DNA from: Pseudomonadota bacterium
GTDB taxonomy: Bacteria > Pseudomonadota > Alphaproteobacteria > Azospirillales > Azospirillaceae
Assembly: GCA_023423695.1 (NCBI GenBank)
Contig: JAFAFA010000073.1
Span: 124,001 to 188,000, forward strand
DNA length: 64,000 nt
Reading direction: 5' to 3'
Under the pieces are notes generated by a model. It saw only the letters and a list, made by a program, of their open reading frames with translations. It was not told the DNA's origin and did not search any database. The translations under genes were made by a program, and so were the position numbers. Position 1 is the first letter of the stretch; every line of letters begins with the position of its first letter. Of the stretch, positions 7,276 through 16,058 are shown in pieces.

Positions 7276-8702
7276 AGGTAGAGTTCCCCTTTGTCGGTCG
7301 AGGCCGGCGGCGCCGGTGCCACCGGTTGGACGGCTGCGGCCGGCTGGCTCAGCCGGCGTGCCCGCTCCACCGCCGCGGCGATCGCGTCGGCTGGAGTCGA
7401 CTCCCTGCTGGTGTCGCCGGCGTCGCCGGCTGTTTCGGCCTCACCCGCGGCGGCTGCATCCAGGTCCGCCTCGCCCAGCTTGACGTATTTGCCGGACAGG
7501 GCCTGCAGGCCGCACACCGCAGCGTAGGCATAGACGAAGCACACACCGGCCTCGTGGGCCTCCGACGGCTTCACCCACACCGTGTATTGCTGACCGCGCG
7601 GCACGATCAGCTTCTCGCGGGTGAGTTGGGCGAAGAACTCGTCGTCCAGCTCGCGGGCGCCGTCGATCGGCGCCTGCGGAAAATGCACATGGCGCGGCCC
7701 GGGCTTGTCCACCGCCAGGCTGCCATAGGCCCAGTCACGCGCGGCGTTGCCGCCAATCATGTACCAGACATGGCCCAGCTTGCTGGACGGCTTGCGCGGC
7801 CAAACCTTGCCCCGCTGGCCGCGGCTTTCCGACCGACCCTTGATCGCCCACACCCGCCGGGAGCGGCGCTTGTTGGCGAAGGCGTAGACCTCCTGCGTGT
7901 GGTGGCCGCCGCTGTCGATGCAGGTGGCTCGCACGTCCAGCGTGGTGCCGTCCGGCTTGCGGTAGCGGCGCAGCAGCACGCCATCGTCCAGCGACGCCCA
8001 CACCTCGCCCTTGGCCGGATCGCCCGGCAGGACGAAATGGCCGATCAGCCAGACCTCCAGCCCGCGCCCCCAGCCATAGACAGAGGCCTCCAGGCGCGGG
8101 TTCACCTTGCCGGACTGGACGTCCACCCCAACGGTGATGAACTCGACACCCGCCGGCACCTCGGCCGGGTACGGCTCCATGCGGTCGATGAAGCTGCTGC
8201 TCTTGACCTCCTGCCCGTAGGTCGCCCGGTAGGGACGGCCCAGCCGCAGGTTCATGAAGGGCTGCACCAGGCTGGCCGGATCGTCCTGCGCCTCCAGCCA
8301 CTCCTGAACGATCACCGGCCAGGCGGCGTTGGGGTTGAGCGACATGCCCGTCCACAGGTGCATGCCGACATGGCCGGGCACCTTCGCCTTGGCGGTCGGG
8401 CGCCATTCGCCGTTGGCGTCCATCCACGCCTTGTGCCGTTCTTCGATGATGCAGCCGCAGGTGCCGACGTACCACACCCGCTCCAGGGTGCCCTCGGCGT
8501 CCAGGCTCCATTTCAGACCGTGCGGCACGTCCGGCCCGCCCCAGTCCAGATACTGCCAGCCGTCGAGATGGCCGGCGGCATCGGAGCATTGCGGGCAGGG
8601 CACGAAGTAGCGCCGCTGGTCGGACGCCAGCCACAGCTTCCACACCCGGCTGGTTTCGAACAGCAACGGGGTGGAGCCGCGCACCTGCTTGCGGTTCCAG
8701 AA
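7272..8702 (-). pseudogene. terL: terL, 3' part (terminase large subunit C-terminal nuclease half)
   Basis: This is the downstream half of a lambda gpA-type large terminase, beginning at FWNRKQVRGSTPLLFETSRV and continuing through SDQRRYFVPCPQC (zinc-like Cys pair), a VGVDVQSGKVNPRLEASVYG nuclease region with the catalytic Asp, CIDSGGHHTQEVYAF, and a low-complexity Ala-rich tail. The ATPase half is missing here and lies 11.5 kb away (20,197-20,869). The break falls within an 11-bp sequence present at both breakpoints. A TTG codon at 8708 could start a fragment, but a nuclease-only product would not package DNA. Confidence 0.92.
8692..8702. repeat. Left junction (11-bp direct repeat, candidate att core)
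   Basis: CGGTTCCAGAA occurs here and again at 20,197-20,207. It is the terL codon stretch for Phe-Trp-Asn-Arg on the minus strand. Recombination between the two copies would remove 11,505 bp and rebuild terL. The island integrase gene ends 55 bp away, as expected for an att site beside int. Confidence 0.85.
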
Positions 8703-8756
8703 CCGCAAGCATGCAATTTCAATGGGTTAGCATCTTATGTCGCAGCCTTGCCGCGT

Positions 8757-9944
8757 TCACCCGCTGGATGCGGCAGCCGCAGCGGTCAGCAGCGCGCCCG
8801 ACATCCGCTCGAACGCCTCATGGCGGCGGTGCCCCCCGACGATGGGATGGGCGTAAATCTGCAACGTCATATCGAATTTGCTGTGCCCCAGTAGAGCGGC
8901 TACATCTGGCAACGATAGACCATGCTCGATCATACAGCTTGCGGCGAAATGCCGAAGAGCATGGAAATGGAACTGGTCTCCGCCCTCGTCCCACAGGCCG
9001 GCTTGTCGCAGAAGCGGATACCAACAGTGGGTCTTGAAGTTACCCTGCCCGAATGGCCCGCCGCTCTCGGTCCGGAACAGCAATCCCCGATCACCCGGCA
9101 GATAATGGAGTTCGAGCCAATCTTTCAGCAGACCGGCAATATGCACGGGCATCGGCACGTCACGACGGCCGGACGCGGTCTTTGGTCCCTTCAACTCATC
9201 CCAGGCGGTGAGATTGTGCCGAATGCGAAGGACACGCCGGTCGAAATCCAAGCTCTCCAGTGTGATGCCCATGATTTCTCCGAAGCGGAGACCACAGAAA
9301 CCCGCCAAGTTCACCGCACAGCGCCGCATGGCGAACGTCCGCTTCTTCCTTCCGGGTTGGCGTTCGTTTGCCGTCGCCAGTAGAAGCGCAGCTTGTTCTG
9401 CTGTAAAGGTGCGGATCGGCGCGACCTTTGCCGAACCTGCATCCCGCCTGAAATCCCGAACAATCGGCTTTTTCACATAGCCACGCTTGATTGCAAAATC
9501 CTCCATCATCTTGAGGACTGTGAGATAAGACTCGCGGGTACGTGCCGACAGTTTGTTTACCATGCTCATTTTCCGGGCCCACTCCTCAAGAATGGGCCAA
9601 GAAAGTTGGTCAAGACGTGTTTTGCCGAGTTCCGGAATTATGTGGTTGTCCAACGCGCATTTGATTATGCGAAGTCGGCTCTCACCTATTTTCCCGTCAT
9701 TTTTGCGGCCTTCAGCATGTCGGATAAAATACTCAGCACACTTCTTGACGGTCATACCCTCACGGTCTGGTACGTGTTCGCCTCGCTCGATTTCTCCCTG
9801 CACTTTGTCCCGGAACCGGTCAGCATCTTTCTTCTTCTCAAACGTTTTTTGTCGTCGCTTCCCGGAACCATCGACATAATCACAAATCCAGGCGGTTTTC
9901 GGCTCACCCTGATAAATCCACTCGCGCTTGCGAACAGATGCCAT
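8757..9944 (-). CDS. Island tyrosine integrase
   Basis: 395 residues from the ATG at 9944, preceded by GGAGAATTTGCC; an upstream GTG at 9968 is less likely. An N-terminal Arm-type DNA-binding region (VRKREWIYQGEPKTAWICDY) resembles phage integrases, followed by an SAM-like core domain and the catalytic part: FCGLRFGEIMGI (Arg), LRIRHNLTAWDELKGPKTAS (Lys), FHFHALRHFAASCMIE (His-x-x-Arg), AALLGHSKFDMT and the Tyr in LQIYAHP. It lies beside the left junction and most likely catalyses entry into and exit from terL. Confidence 0.92.
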   Translation of the reverse strand: MASVRKREWIYQGEPKTAWICDYVDGSGKRRQKTFEKKKDADRFRDKVQGEIERGEHVPDREGMTVKKCAEYFIRHAEGRKNDGKIGESRLRIIKCALDNHIIPELGKTRLDQLSWPILEEWARKMSMVNKLSARTRESYLTVLKMMEDFAIKRGYVKKPIVRDFRRDAGSAKVAPIRTFTAEQAALLLATANERQPGRKKRTFAMRRCAVNLAGFCGLRFGEIMGITLESLDFDRRVLRIRHNLTAWDELKGPKTASGRRDVPMPVHIAGLLKDWLELHYLPGDRGLLFRTESGGPFGQGNFKTHCWYPLLRQAGLWDEGGDQFHFHALRHFAASCMIEHGLSLPDVAALLGHSKFDMTLQIYAHPIVGGHRRHEAFERMSGALLTAAAAASSG

Positions 9945-10032
9945 GGCAAATTCTCCATGCTTCGGCACAGAAGCGTTACCATACTGGCAACGTAATGCAG
10001 GATGGTAACGCCGCTTCTACGCCGAGATACAT

Positions 10033-10242
10033 TTACGTTGCATTACTATCGTCGCGGCTTCCAAGACGTTCATGGATCAATTTCATCAAGCGAGCCCTTT
10101 CAGAACCACATGCACTGCCTGCTTGATCAATTAGTTCCAGAAGGCGATCTCTCTCGTTTGGATCCATGGTGCGGAACACTGCCGCAAGAAGCCTGACGGC
10201 TTTGTCCAGTAGGGCGGAACGGCGCTCATCCATCGGAGCCAT
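10033..10242 (-). CDS. Hypothetical small island protein
   Basis: 69 residues from MAPMDERRSALLDKAV (an in-frame ATG three codons later at 10233 is also possible). It is highly charged and helical: LLAAVFRTMDPNERDRLLEL, then a second helix ending IHERLGSRDDSNAT. The end of the upstream gene overlaps its first codons by about 17 bp, so translation is probably coupled. I do not recognise it. A small two-helix protein next to int could be an excision or regulatory factor, but nothing in the sequence proves that. Confidence 0.5.
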   Translation of the reverse strand: MAPMDERRSALLDKAVRLLAAVFRTMDPNERDRLLELIDQAGSACGSERARLMKLIHERLGSRDDSNAT

Positions 10243-11248
10243 CCGCGACGTGCGCGGCAATCACCCGCATTACGTCGCGGATCATCGCCTCGGTGTCTCC
10301 GTCCGTCCGATGCCCGCAGGCGAACAGACCCAGCCTTGGACAAACCAGCCGTCGCAGCTTCACCAGGGCACCCACATGCCCCGATGCTGGCGTCCAGGCG
10401 ATCAACCGCTCCAGCGCGTCGACCCGTCTGTGAAGCGTTGAGGGTTCGTCCACCTCAAAGCGCCGGCCCAACAACTCTGCCAACTCGGCTTCCCATGCGA
10501 GAAAGCGCACATCGTCCCCGGCGGCGTTCAGCGGCAGAGAAGATGCACCAGTGGCGACTCCGACTTGAAGGTCGGCAAGAACCGATAGGACAATGTCGTC
10601 AGTGAAGCCGGCCCCATCCTCATCCAGGCCATCGAGGTTGTCCCGCCAGACAAGAAGCTTGCACACCACACCGGGCACAGTCAGAGGACGAGTGCGCAGG
10701 ATCTCCGCTTCGATGGCACTGCGACGATCCCACAGCGCTTCTGCGTGCGCCACCAGTTCGGGAACGCCGGCAGCCGTTCGGAGATGTCGCTGTTCACGCA
10801 CGCGGGCAATCCAGGCACGGACACGCGCCCGATGCTCCACCACACACTGCATGCGGGCTGCATTGTCTCCGATTGGACAATGCCACAGCCGCTCCCGATG
10901 AAGCCTCACTAGTTCGGCCAAGCCGGGCTGTGTCCATCCTTCCGGCAGACGATGCTCCGCGATCATCACATCGGTCCAGATCGGCCACCCGGCCTCCCGC
11001 GCCCATCCGGGCAACTGCGCCTTTGCTATCTCGACAAGGCTCCAGGCCGCTTCGACATCAGCTTCCAACGCCATGTAGCGGGACCAGAGATCGACCACGG
11101 GATCACGCACCGGGGCGCCCTTCGCCATGCCGATCGACGGCGCTATCTTGGCGTTGGGAACGGCGGTAAGCGCTACTCCCCCGGCAAGCACAGCGCGCCG
11201 CGTGGGCGCCGGCCGCGTTGAAGTGATAGACAGGGCGGCGTCACCCAT
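10226..11248 (-). CDS. Hypothetical island protein with Tat-like N-terminus
   Basis: 340 residues from the ATG at 11248, which has a good ribosome site (AGGAGGTGGCCC). The start MGDAALSITSTRPAPTRRAV with LAGGVALTAVP looks like a twin-arginine-type leader but the RR is followed by AVLAG, so export is uncertain. The rest is helical and rich in Trp/Arg (LHRERLWHCPIGDNAARMQC, ARVRAWIARVREQRHLRTA) without a motif I recognise. It lies just downstream of the DUF1376-type gene. Related short proteins occur in Azospirillum-type phages; no function is claimed. Confidence 0.6.
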   Translation of the reverse strand: MGDAALSITSTRPAPTRRAVLAGGVALTAVPNAKIAPSIGMAKGAPVRDPVVDLWSRYMALEADVEAAWSLVEIAKAQLPGWAREAGWPIWTDVMIAEHRLPEGWTQPGLAELVRLHRERLWHCPIGDNAARMQCVVEHRARVRAWIARVREQRHLRTAAGVPELVAHAEALWDRRSAIEAEILRTRPLTVPGVVCKLLVWRDNLDGLDEDGAGFTDDIVLSVLADLQVGVATGASSLPLNAAGDDVRFLAWEAELAELLGRRFEVDEPSTLHRRVDALERLIAWTPASGHVGALVKLRRLVCPRLGLFACGHRTDGDTEAMIRDVMRVIAAHVADGSDG

Positions 11249-11349
11249 GGGCCACCTCCTGACTATCGCTAACCGTGGCAAGCACCTCATACGGGGGCTG
11301 GAAATCACCTTCGCAACCCAACACCAGATTGGCTTTGCTCATGTCAGGC

Positions 11350-12162
11350 TCACTCGGCAGGAGTTGCGGATAAACGCTGACCCCAAGGGCTGGCTGCGAC
11401 CAAGGCGGCAGGCGCATCGCATCCAGGCTCACCCGGTTGCGGCCCCCAAGACGAAAGCCAAGGCTTTTCCGGCCCCACAGCCAAGCGGCAGCGCCATTGC
11501 GCATTCGCATCCGACACCCGATCAGGAGCGGAATGCAGGCGCTCTTTCCGTCCGTTCCTGCTGGATCGTGGCCGACGCTCCGTGACGCTCCTGTCGCTAC
11601 CCAGCGAAGCCGAACCAGTGAGGTCAAATCCGGCGGCGCCGTTCGGGGGGACGGAGGGGGGAGACTGTTCTGTCCTGTCCTGTAGCGATTTTTCCGCAGG
11701 AATTCCTTCGGATGCCTCTTCCACATTTCCACGTGCGCGCTTGCGCTCACGATCCTTGATTCGGCGGGCATTCATCCGCTCGAACTCACCCCAAGCTTCC
11801 AGAGCCTGTGCTGCCAGGAATGGGTGATACAGCCGGCCATCGCTGCACTTGGTAAAGCCGTGCAGGGCGTTGGATTTGACACGGCGCCATGTTTCCAGAT
11901 CGCGCCCCAAGCCGGCCATATGGCACAGCATCGCATCATCATCAGGAAGGCTTGAGGCAGGCACCTGATGCCATGCCTTCATGTAGAGGGTGATACCGCA
12001 GCGCCAGCCCGTATCATCGGCCGTCATGTTGAACGTGCTGTTCAGCAAGGCGGTAACGTCGAGTTTCATCCACCAGAGACGACGAAGGTCCAGCGTCGGC
12101 GGGACTGGCGGCAGGAAGCCACTGGCTTCAGGCAAAGGTATGGTATTCTCGGAATCAGCCAT
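11350..12162 (-). CDS. DUF1376 (YdaU-like) protein, probable replication-associated
   Basis: 270 residues from MADSENTIPLPEASG. The DUF1376 domain (residues ~30-145) is clear: WWMKLDVTALLNSTFNMTAD, GWRCGITLYMKAWHQVPASS, LPDDDAMLCHMAGLGRD and FTKCSDGRLYHPFLAAQA, then a basic helix RRIKDRERKRAR. In phages and satellites this domain often forms the N-terminus of replication or regulatory proteins. An ATG at 12264 would add 34 residues but lies inside an operator arm and would translate a leader hairpin. In another frame a natural-looking tail (ending 11241) continues to the next gene's start, so a frameshift around 11,600 is possible. Confidence 0.7.
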   Translation of the reverse strand: MADSENTIPLPEASGFLPPVPPTLDLRRLWWMKLDVTALLNSTFNMTADDTGWRCGITLYMKAWHQVPASSLPDDDAMLCHMAGLGRDLETWRRVKSNALHGFTKCSDGRLYHPFLAAQALEAWGEFERMNARRIKDRERKRARGNVEEASEGIPAEKSLQDRTEQSPPSVPPNGAAGFDLTGSASLGSDRSVTERRPRSSRNGRKERLHSAPDRVSDANAQWRCRLAVGPEKPWLSSWGPQPGEPGCDAPAALVAASPWGQRLSATPAE

Positions 12163-12194
12163 GATCCGAAGTCCCAAGTTCGGGTTGTGGTTAG

Positions 12195-12228
12195 GCCAAA
12201 CCGCGAGGGTAGGAGCTCGCGGTTTGGC
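12195..12228 (-). promoter_or_regulatory. Leader stem-loop upstream of the DUF1376 gene
   Basis: Perfect 13-bp arms (GCCAAACCGCGAG at 12195-12207 and its complement at 12216-12228) with an 8-nt loop. It lies between the operator and the ATG at 12162 and has no T-run after it, so it is more likely an RNA structure or protein site than a simple terminator. Confidence 0.55.
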
Positions 12229-12254
12229 TGCTTGCTTGACGATCACCATCATGT

Positions 12255-12297
12255 CATCTTTCATGAAATTAGCAATGGTGATATTTCATGAAAGATG
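12255..12297. promoter_or_regulatory. Operator: perfect 15-bp inverted repeat between divergent genes
   Basis: CATCTTTCATGAAAT at 12255-12269 is exactly complementary to 12283-12297, with 13 bp between the arms. Each arm holds the 8-bp palindrome TTCATGAA. The arms overlap the start codon of the XRE gene and an alternative start of the DUF1376 gene. It is the likely binding site of the XRE regulator, repressing both directions. Confidence 0.8.
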
Positions 12298-12545
12298 AAA
12301 TTCTTCCCGCTCAGCTCAGAGCTGCCCGTGGTTTGCTTAATTGGTCAAGAGAGGAACTTGCTAAGCGGTCTGGAACAACAGAACGGACCATAGCAAGGAT
12401 AGAACTTGAAGAAGGAGTTATACGAAAAGGTACCATCGCCGCGGTACGTACTGCACTAGAAGATGTTGGGATAGTTTTTATAAATGAAGATAACCACAGT
12501 CTTGGTGTTGTACTCAAAGGCGCACCTATTGACCATAATAATTAA
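12288..12545 (+). CDS. XRE-family transcriptional regulator of the island
   Basis: 85 residues. A helix-turn-helix domain occupies residues 7-60: LPAQLRAARGLLNWSREELA, KRSGTTERTIARIELEEGVI and then a strand region (VGIVFINEDNHSLGVVLKG). It is the short single-domain type used as a lysogeny-style regulator by phages and satellites. It is transcribed away from the DUF1376/int side, and its ATG lies inside a perfect inverted repeat, so self-regulation is likely. It is AT-rich compared with the prophage genes. Confidence 0.85.
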   Translation: MKDEILPAQLRAARGLLNWSREELAKRSGTTERTIARIELEEGVIRKGTIAAVRTALEDVGIVFINEDNHSLGVVLKGAPIDHNN

Positions 12546-12819
12546 ATTAAACTATAAGTTAATATAGGAACATCTCGCGCCTAGTTCTTCCCTATCGTCT
12601 GGGAAATTATCATTTCCAATTTGTTCGCACTGTTCATGAAGGAGCATCTCCACCTGAGCCAATGCGACTTGAAAGACCGACTGCGGGTTCTTCAAACAAA
12701 TTCACCACCTGTTCAGAATTTGAGCATAGCGGCCCATTTGCATACTGAGAGTTTATTCTTCGCGGAAACTACTCGGTAAACTAAGAGCACCTATCGTAAA
12801 TCCGGCCCGATACGCCTTA
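12546..12819. other. Non-coding stretch before the IS element
   Basis: AT-rich DNA with no convincing reading frame or RNA. It probably formed one intergenic region with 13,732-14,003 before the IS inserted. Confidence 0.5.
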
Positions 12820-13728
12820 GAGCCCGTTTGAGAAAGGCGGTTTGCCTGTTTTCCGTGTGGACACGGGAGGCAGGCGATGTGGACGGCGGCTCATCGAGCG
12901 AAGCAGGCGCGGCAGGAACGGCGGTCGCCGCGGTATCCGACGGATCTGACGGACACGGAGTGGATCCTGATCGAACCATGGCTGCCGCGCCCGGCCAAGC
13001 GGGGACGGCGGCGCAGCGTCGACCTGCGAGAGGTTCTGAACGCCATCCGCTACTTGGCGCGCACGGGCTGCGGCTGGCGCATGCTGCCCAAGGACTTCCC
13101 TGCCTGGCAGACCGTCTACTGGTGGTTCCGACGTCTGGTGCGGCGCCTGCTGTTTCGCACGATCCACGATCTCGCCCTCATGCTCGACCGCGAGATCGTG
13201 GGCCGGGCCGTCAGCCCGACCGCCGCGATCTTGGACAGCCAGTCGGTGAAGGCGCCCGCTGCCGCACAGCGCGGCTACGATGCTGGTAAGAAGATCACCG
13301 GACGCAAGCGCCACATCGCGGTGGACACCGACGGGCGGCTGCTGATGGTCCGCCTCACCCCGGCCGATCTGTCGGACTCCGCCGGCGCCCAGCTGATCCT
13401 AGACGCGCTGCGCAAACGCTGGCCCTGGCTGTGCCACCTGTTCGGTGATGGCGCCTACGACCGGGGCCGCCTGCTCAGCAAGGCCGCCTTCCTGGACTTC
13501 ACCGTGGCGGTGATCCGGCGCTTGGCGGAGCAGAAGGGCTTCCAGGTGTTGCCCCGCCGCTGGGTGGTCGAGCGCAGCTTCGGCTGGCTCATCCGCTGGC
13601 GCCGGCTCGTGCGCGACTATGAGGCCCGCATCGACGTCTCCGAAGGCATGATCTACGTTGCCATGGGCTCCATCATGCTCCGACGCCTCACAACTTGACC
13701 GCGCTCGAACCCTTTCTCAAACGGGCTC
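12820..13728 (+). mobile_element. IS5-family insertion sequence (909 bp)
   Basis: Identical 18-bp terminal inverted repeats GAGCCCGTTTGAGAAAGG (12820-12837; complement at 13711-13728) enclose one transposase gene. The trinucleotide TTA flanks both ends (12817-12819 and 13729-13731), matching the TNA target duplication of the IS1031-like group. It separates the XRE regulator from the RloA/RloB genes and looks complete. Confidence 0.93.
12877..13698 (+). CDS. IS5-family transposase
   Basis: 273 residues. It begins with the DUF4096-like N-terminal domain (YPTDLTDTEWILIEPWLP, then AIRYLARTGCGWRMLPKDFP) and continues with the DDE domain: AILDSQSVKAP (first Asp), RKRHIAVDTDGRLL, FGDGAYDRG (second Asp) and WVVERSFGWLIRWRRLVRDY (Glu). 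The frame is intact, so the element may be active. It is a lone gene inside the inverted repeats. Confidence 0.95.
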   Translation: MWTAAHRAKQARQERRSPRYPTDLTDTEWILIEPWLPRPAKRGRRRSVDLREVLNAIRYLARTGCGWRMLPKDFPAWQTVYWWFRRLVRRLLFRTIHDLALMLDREIVGRAVSPTAAILDSQSVKAPAAAQRGYDAGKKITGRKRHIAVDTDGRLLMVRLTPADLSDSAGAQLILDALRKRWPWLCHLFGDGAYDRGRLLSKAAFLDFTVAVIRRLAEQKGFQVLPRRWVVERSFGWLIRWRRLVRDYEARIDVSEGMIYVAMGSIMLRRLTT

Positions 13729-13731
13729 TTA

Positions 13732-14003
13732 GAGCGCGGATCAGAACCCATATGATGGTGGGGAGAATCAACGGCTTCAGCGCACCAGAATGGGGTTTTC
13801 ATAGGCGCTCTCAGCCATTGATCCATCTACACCAGGGGTCGCTTTTGATAGGTGTGCATAATCGGGAGGTCGTGCCGAGATCGATTACGGCTCCGGCTCC
13901 CTCTCCTCAGATTTTAGATTGCCAAATCGTGAGTTTCCTGCAAATTCTTAAGCTATCTTCCACCTGGGGCCCCCATGGGGGTGCCTTCAGCAGGATCTTA
14001 GGA
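13732..14003. other. Non-coding stretch between IS and RloA
   Basis: No convincing gene. The segment before 14,004 holds the ribosome site (TTAGGA) of rloA. An upstream in-frame extension of rloA runs back into the IS and has no protein-like character. Confidence 0.5.
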
Positions 14004-15335
14004 ATGTTGATTAGCTTTGAGGTAAAGAACTATCGCTCACTCAGGTCAAGCGCTCATTTGAGCATGCTTGCGCAGAATAGCGATGTCGTGATGTCATCAT
14101 CGCTAATAAAGCGAAATATATCTTCGAAAAATGTTGAAATAACTTTGGTTCCTTCCCTAGCAATTTATGGAGCTAATGGAGCGGGAAAGACCAATATTAT
14201 TAACGCTATAGATTATGTTACTGACGCAGTGGCGAGATCACATGCATTTTGGGAGCCAGATAGCGGAACTCGGATTACACAATTTGCATTCGGCAGCGGC
14301 GAAGAAAATCTATCTGTTTTTGACGTGGAGTTTATATCTAATTCTATTAAATATAATTATGGCTTTTCGTGCACACCGGAGATGTTCTGCGAAGAGTGGC
14401 TTTATTCTTACCCAAACAATAGAGAAAAGCTAATCTTCGAGAGAAACACAGATAAATTAGGGAATGGGAAATATAAGACGATCATTAATTATAATCAAAA
14501 AGCAAAGGAAGCGCGCAATATTAAGGACTGCGAGAAAAGAGTGCGGGAAAATAGCCTCGTTGTGGCAGCCGGCGCTCAAGATGGCCAAGAAGCTGCTAAG
14601 ATTGTGACCGACTTCTTCCGAAATGGCATTGTAGTACTTCAAACTACACACCCAATGGAAGACCTTGATGTAGGTTTCACTTCACAACTCATTGACACGG
14701 CGGGATATTCCGACGATGTACTCCGCTTTATAAAGGTTGCGGACCCACGTGTGAAAGAAATCTTAGTCAAAGAACGAAATCAATTAGAATTTTTTAGCAG
14801 GCTTGAGGAAACTCTAGGCCAGGTTCCTGACTACATCAAGCAGATAAATAAATACGAGGTATCATTTCTTTATAGAAAGGAAGACGGAACGGAAACATCA
14901 CTCGATTTTTACGATCAATCAAGAGGAACAAAGCGGCTATATGGGCTAAGCGGCTGGATAGCTAGCTCTCTTTTGCACGGTCGCGCCCTCGTTATCGACG
15001 AGCTCGAATCAAGCATGCATACCCATCTATGCCAGTTCATTATAGAACTTTTCCAAAATCCAGAGACAAATCCTCGTGGAGCTCAAATTATATTTACCAC
15101 TCATGACACAAATATTCTGGATGCTGATATTCTTCGCAGAGATCAAATCTGGTTCGCAGAGAAAGGCAATATAGGCGATACATACCTCTATCCCCTTACT
15201 GATTACAGTCCTCGCAAGGATGAAAATTTACAGAAAGGCTATCTCAGAGGTCGATATGGGGCGATACCAGCACTTGGACTTTCTGAAGCATGGCTGAAGA
15301 AGGAAAAGACACAACCCGATAGTGAGGGCCATTAA
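14004..15335 (+). CDS. RloA/AbiLi-like AAA-family ATPase (anti-phage)
   Basis: 443 residues from MLISFEVKNYRSLRSSAHLS, with ribosome site TTAGGA. It is an SMC/OLD-like ATPase: Walker A GANGAGKTN near residue 52, the long inserted middle domain, Walker B ALVIDELESSMHTHL, and a switch histidine in IIFTTHDTNILDADILRRDQ. This is the RloA half of the RloAB/AbiL pair, related in plan to the AriA ATPase of PARIS; such systems sense infection and unleash the partner nuclease. It overlaps rloB by one base (TAATG). Codon use is AT-rich, unlike the prophage, marking it as an acquired cargo gene. Confidence 0.88.
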   Translation: MLISFEVKNYRSLRSSAHLSMLAQNSDVVMSSSLIKRNISSKNVEITLVPSLAIYGANGAGKTNIINAIDYVTDAVARSHAFWEPDSGTRITQFAFGSGEENLSVFDVEFISNSIKYNYGFSCTPEMFCEEWLYSYPNNREKLIFERNTDKLGNGKYKTIINYNQKAKEARNIKDCEKRVRENSLVVAAGAQDGQEAAKIVTDFFRNGIVVLQTTHPMEDLDVGFTSQLIDTAGYSDDVLRFIKVADPRVKEILVKERNQLEFFSRLEETLGQVPDYIKQINKYEVSFLYRKEDGTETSLDFYDQSRGTKRLYGLSGWIASSLLHGRALVIDELESSMHTHLCQFIIELFQNPETNPRGAQIIFTTHDTNILDADILRRDQIWFAEKGNIGDTYLYPLTDYSPRKDENLQKGYLRGRYGAIPALGLSEAWLKKEKTQPDSEGH

Positions 15336-15967
15336 TGAGCCAGTTAAGAAGGGGCGGCTCAAGTCGCCCCGCAAGAAAATCATCTAGAGATGCAATAGGC
15401 AACACACGCGAAGAGAATAAAGTTATTGCTGTATTTGTCGATGGGAAGAAAACAGAGAGCGAGTATTTTCGAGGATGGAAAAGAGAAATTGGGAACAGAG
15501 GCCTTGTCATTAATCCGATTTATATTAACAGCGGTGGAAACCCCCTCAAAGCTGTTCAGGAAATGATTTCAAAAATTGGTCATGAAAGAGAATTCGATGA
15601 ACTCTGGTGTGTTTGTGACGTAGACGGAGCAAACCCGTCCGCTGTCCAGAAAGCTGACTCACTTGCGAAAAAAGTAGGGGCTAAACTTATACTGAGTGAT
15701 AGGTGTTTCGAGATTTGGATAGCTCTTCATTGGAGGGCTATCTCACTGAATACCATTACCTGCGAGAGAGAAGCCGTCAATCTTGTCAGCCAGTATTATT
15801 CTGAGTACAAATCAGACAATAAGCTTGTGCCTTTTAGCGTTCTAAGAGAACGAACAGAAGTGGCGATAAAGAATGCCGTTTGGCTTGAAGGGCAAAATTG
15901 CGTCAACCCAAGAACAATGGTGCACACTTTAGTAAGAAGAATTTTATCTTTATCTGAAGGAGACTGA
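15335..15967 (+). CDS. RloB/AbiLii-like Toprim-type effector (anti-phage)
   Basis: 210 residues of the RloB family. The Toprim-type elements are visible: VIAVFVDGKKTESEYFRGW (Glu of motif I, residues ~30-48), LWCVCDVDGANPSA (Asp-x-Asp), then SDRCFEIWIALHW, the conserved C-terminal signature. An N-terminal basic stretch (RRGGSSRPARKSSRD) is typical. It is translationally coupled to the ATPase gene. The pair is an abortive-infection module; I infer that it protects the island, its prophage and the cell from other phages. Confidence 0.85.
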   Translation: MSQLRRGGSSRPARKSSRDAIGNTREENKVIAVFVDGKKTESEYFRGWKREIGNRGLVINPIYINSGGNPLKAVQEMISKIGHEREFDELWCVCDVDGANPSAVQKADSLAKKVGAKLILSDRCFEIWIALHWRAISLNTITCEREAVNLVSQYYSEYKSDNKLVPFSVLRERTEVAIKNAVWLEGQNCVNPRTMVHTLVRRILSLSEGD

Positions 15968-16058
15968 CAAATTCATATGTGAAAACTAACAATATCCAGA
16001 TTATTTCTTATTTTGTCTCTAGCTCTCCGCGCATCCCCACCTTTTCGCGAGATCTTGA

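Noticed and set aside
13695..14003. N-terminal extension of RloA by 103 codons into the IS
   Set aside because: The family start matches MLISFEVKNYRSL, which has its own ribosome site; the extension reads IS and non-coding DNA.
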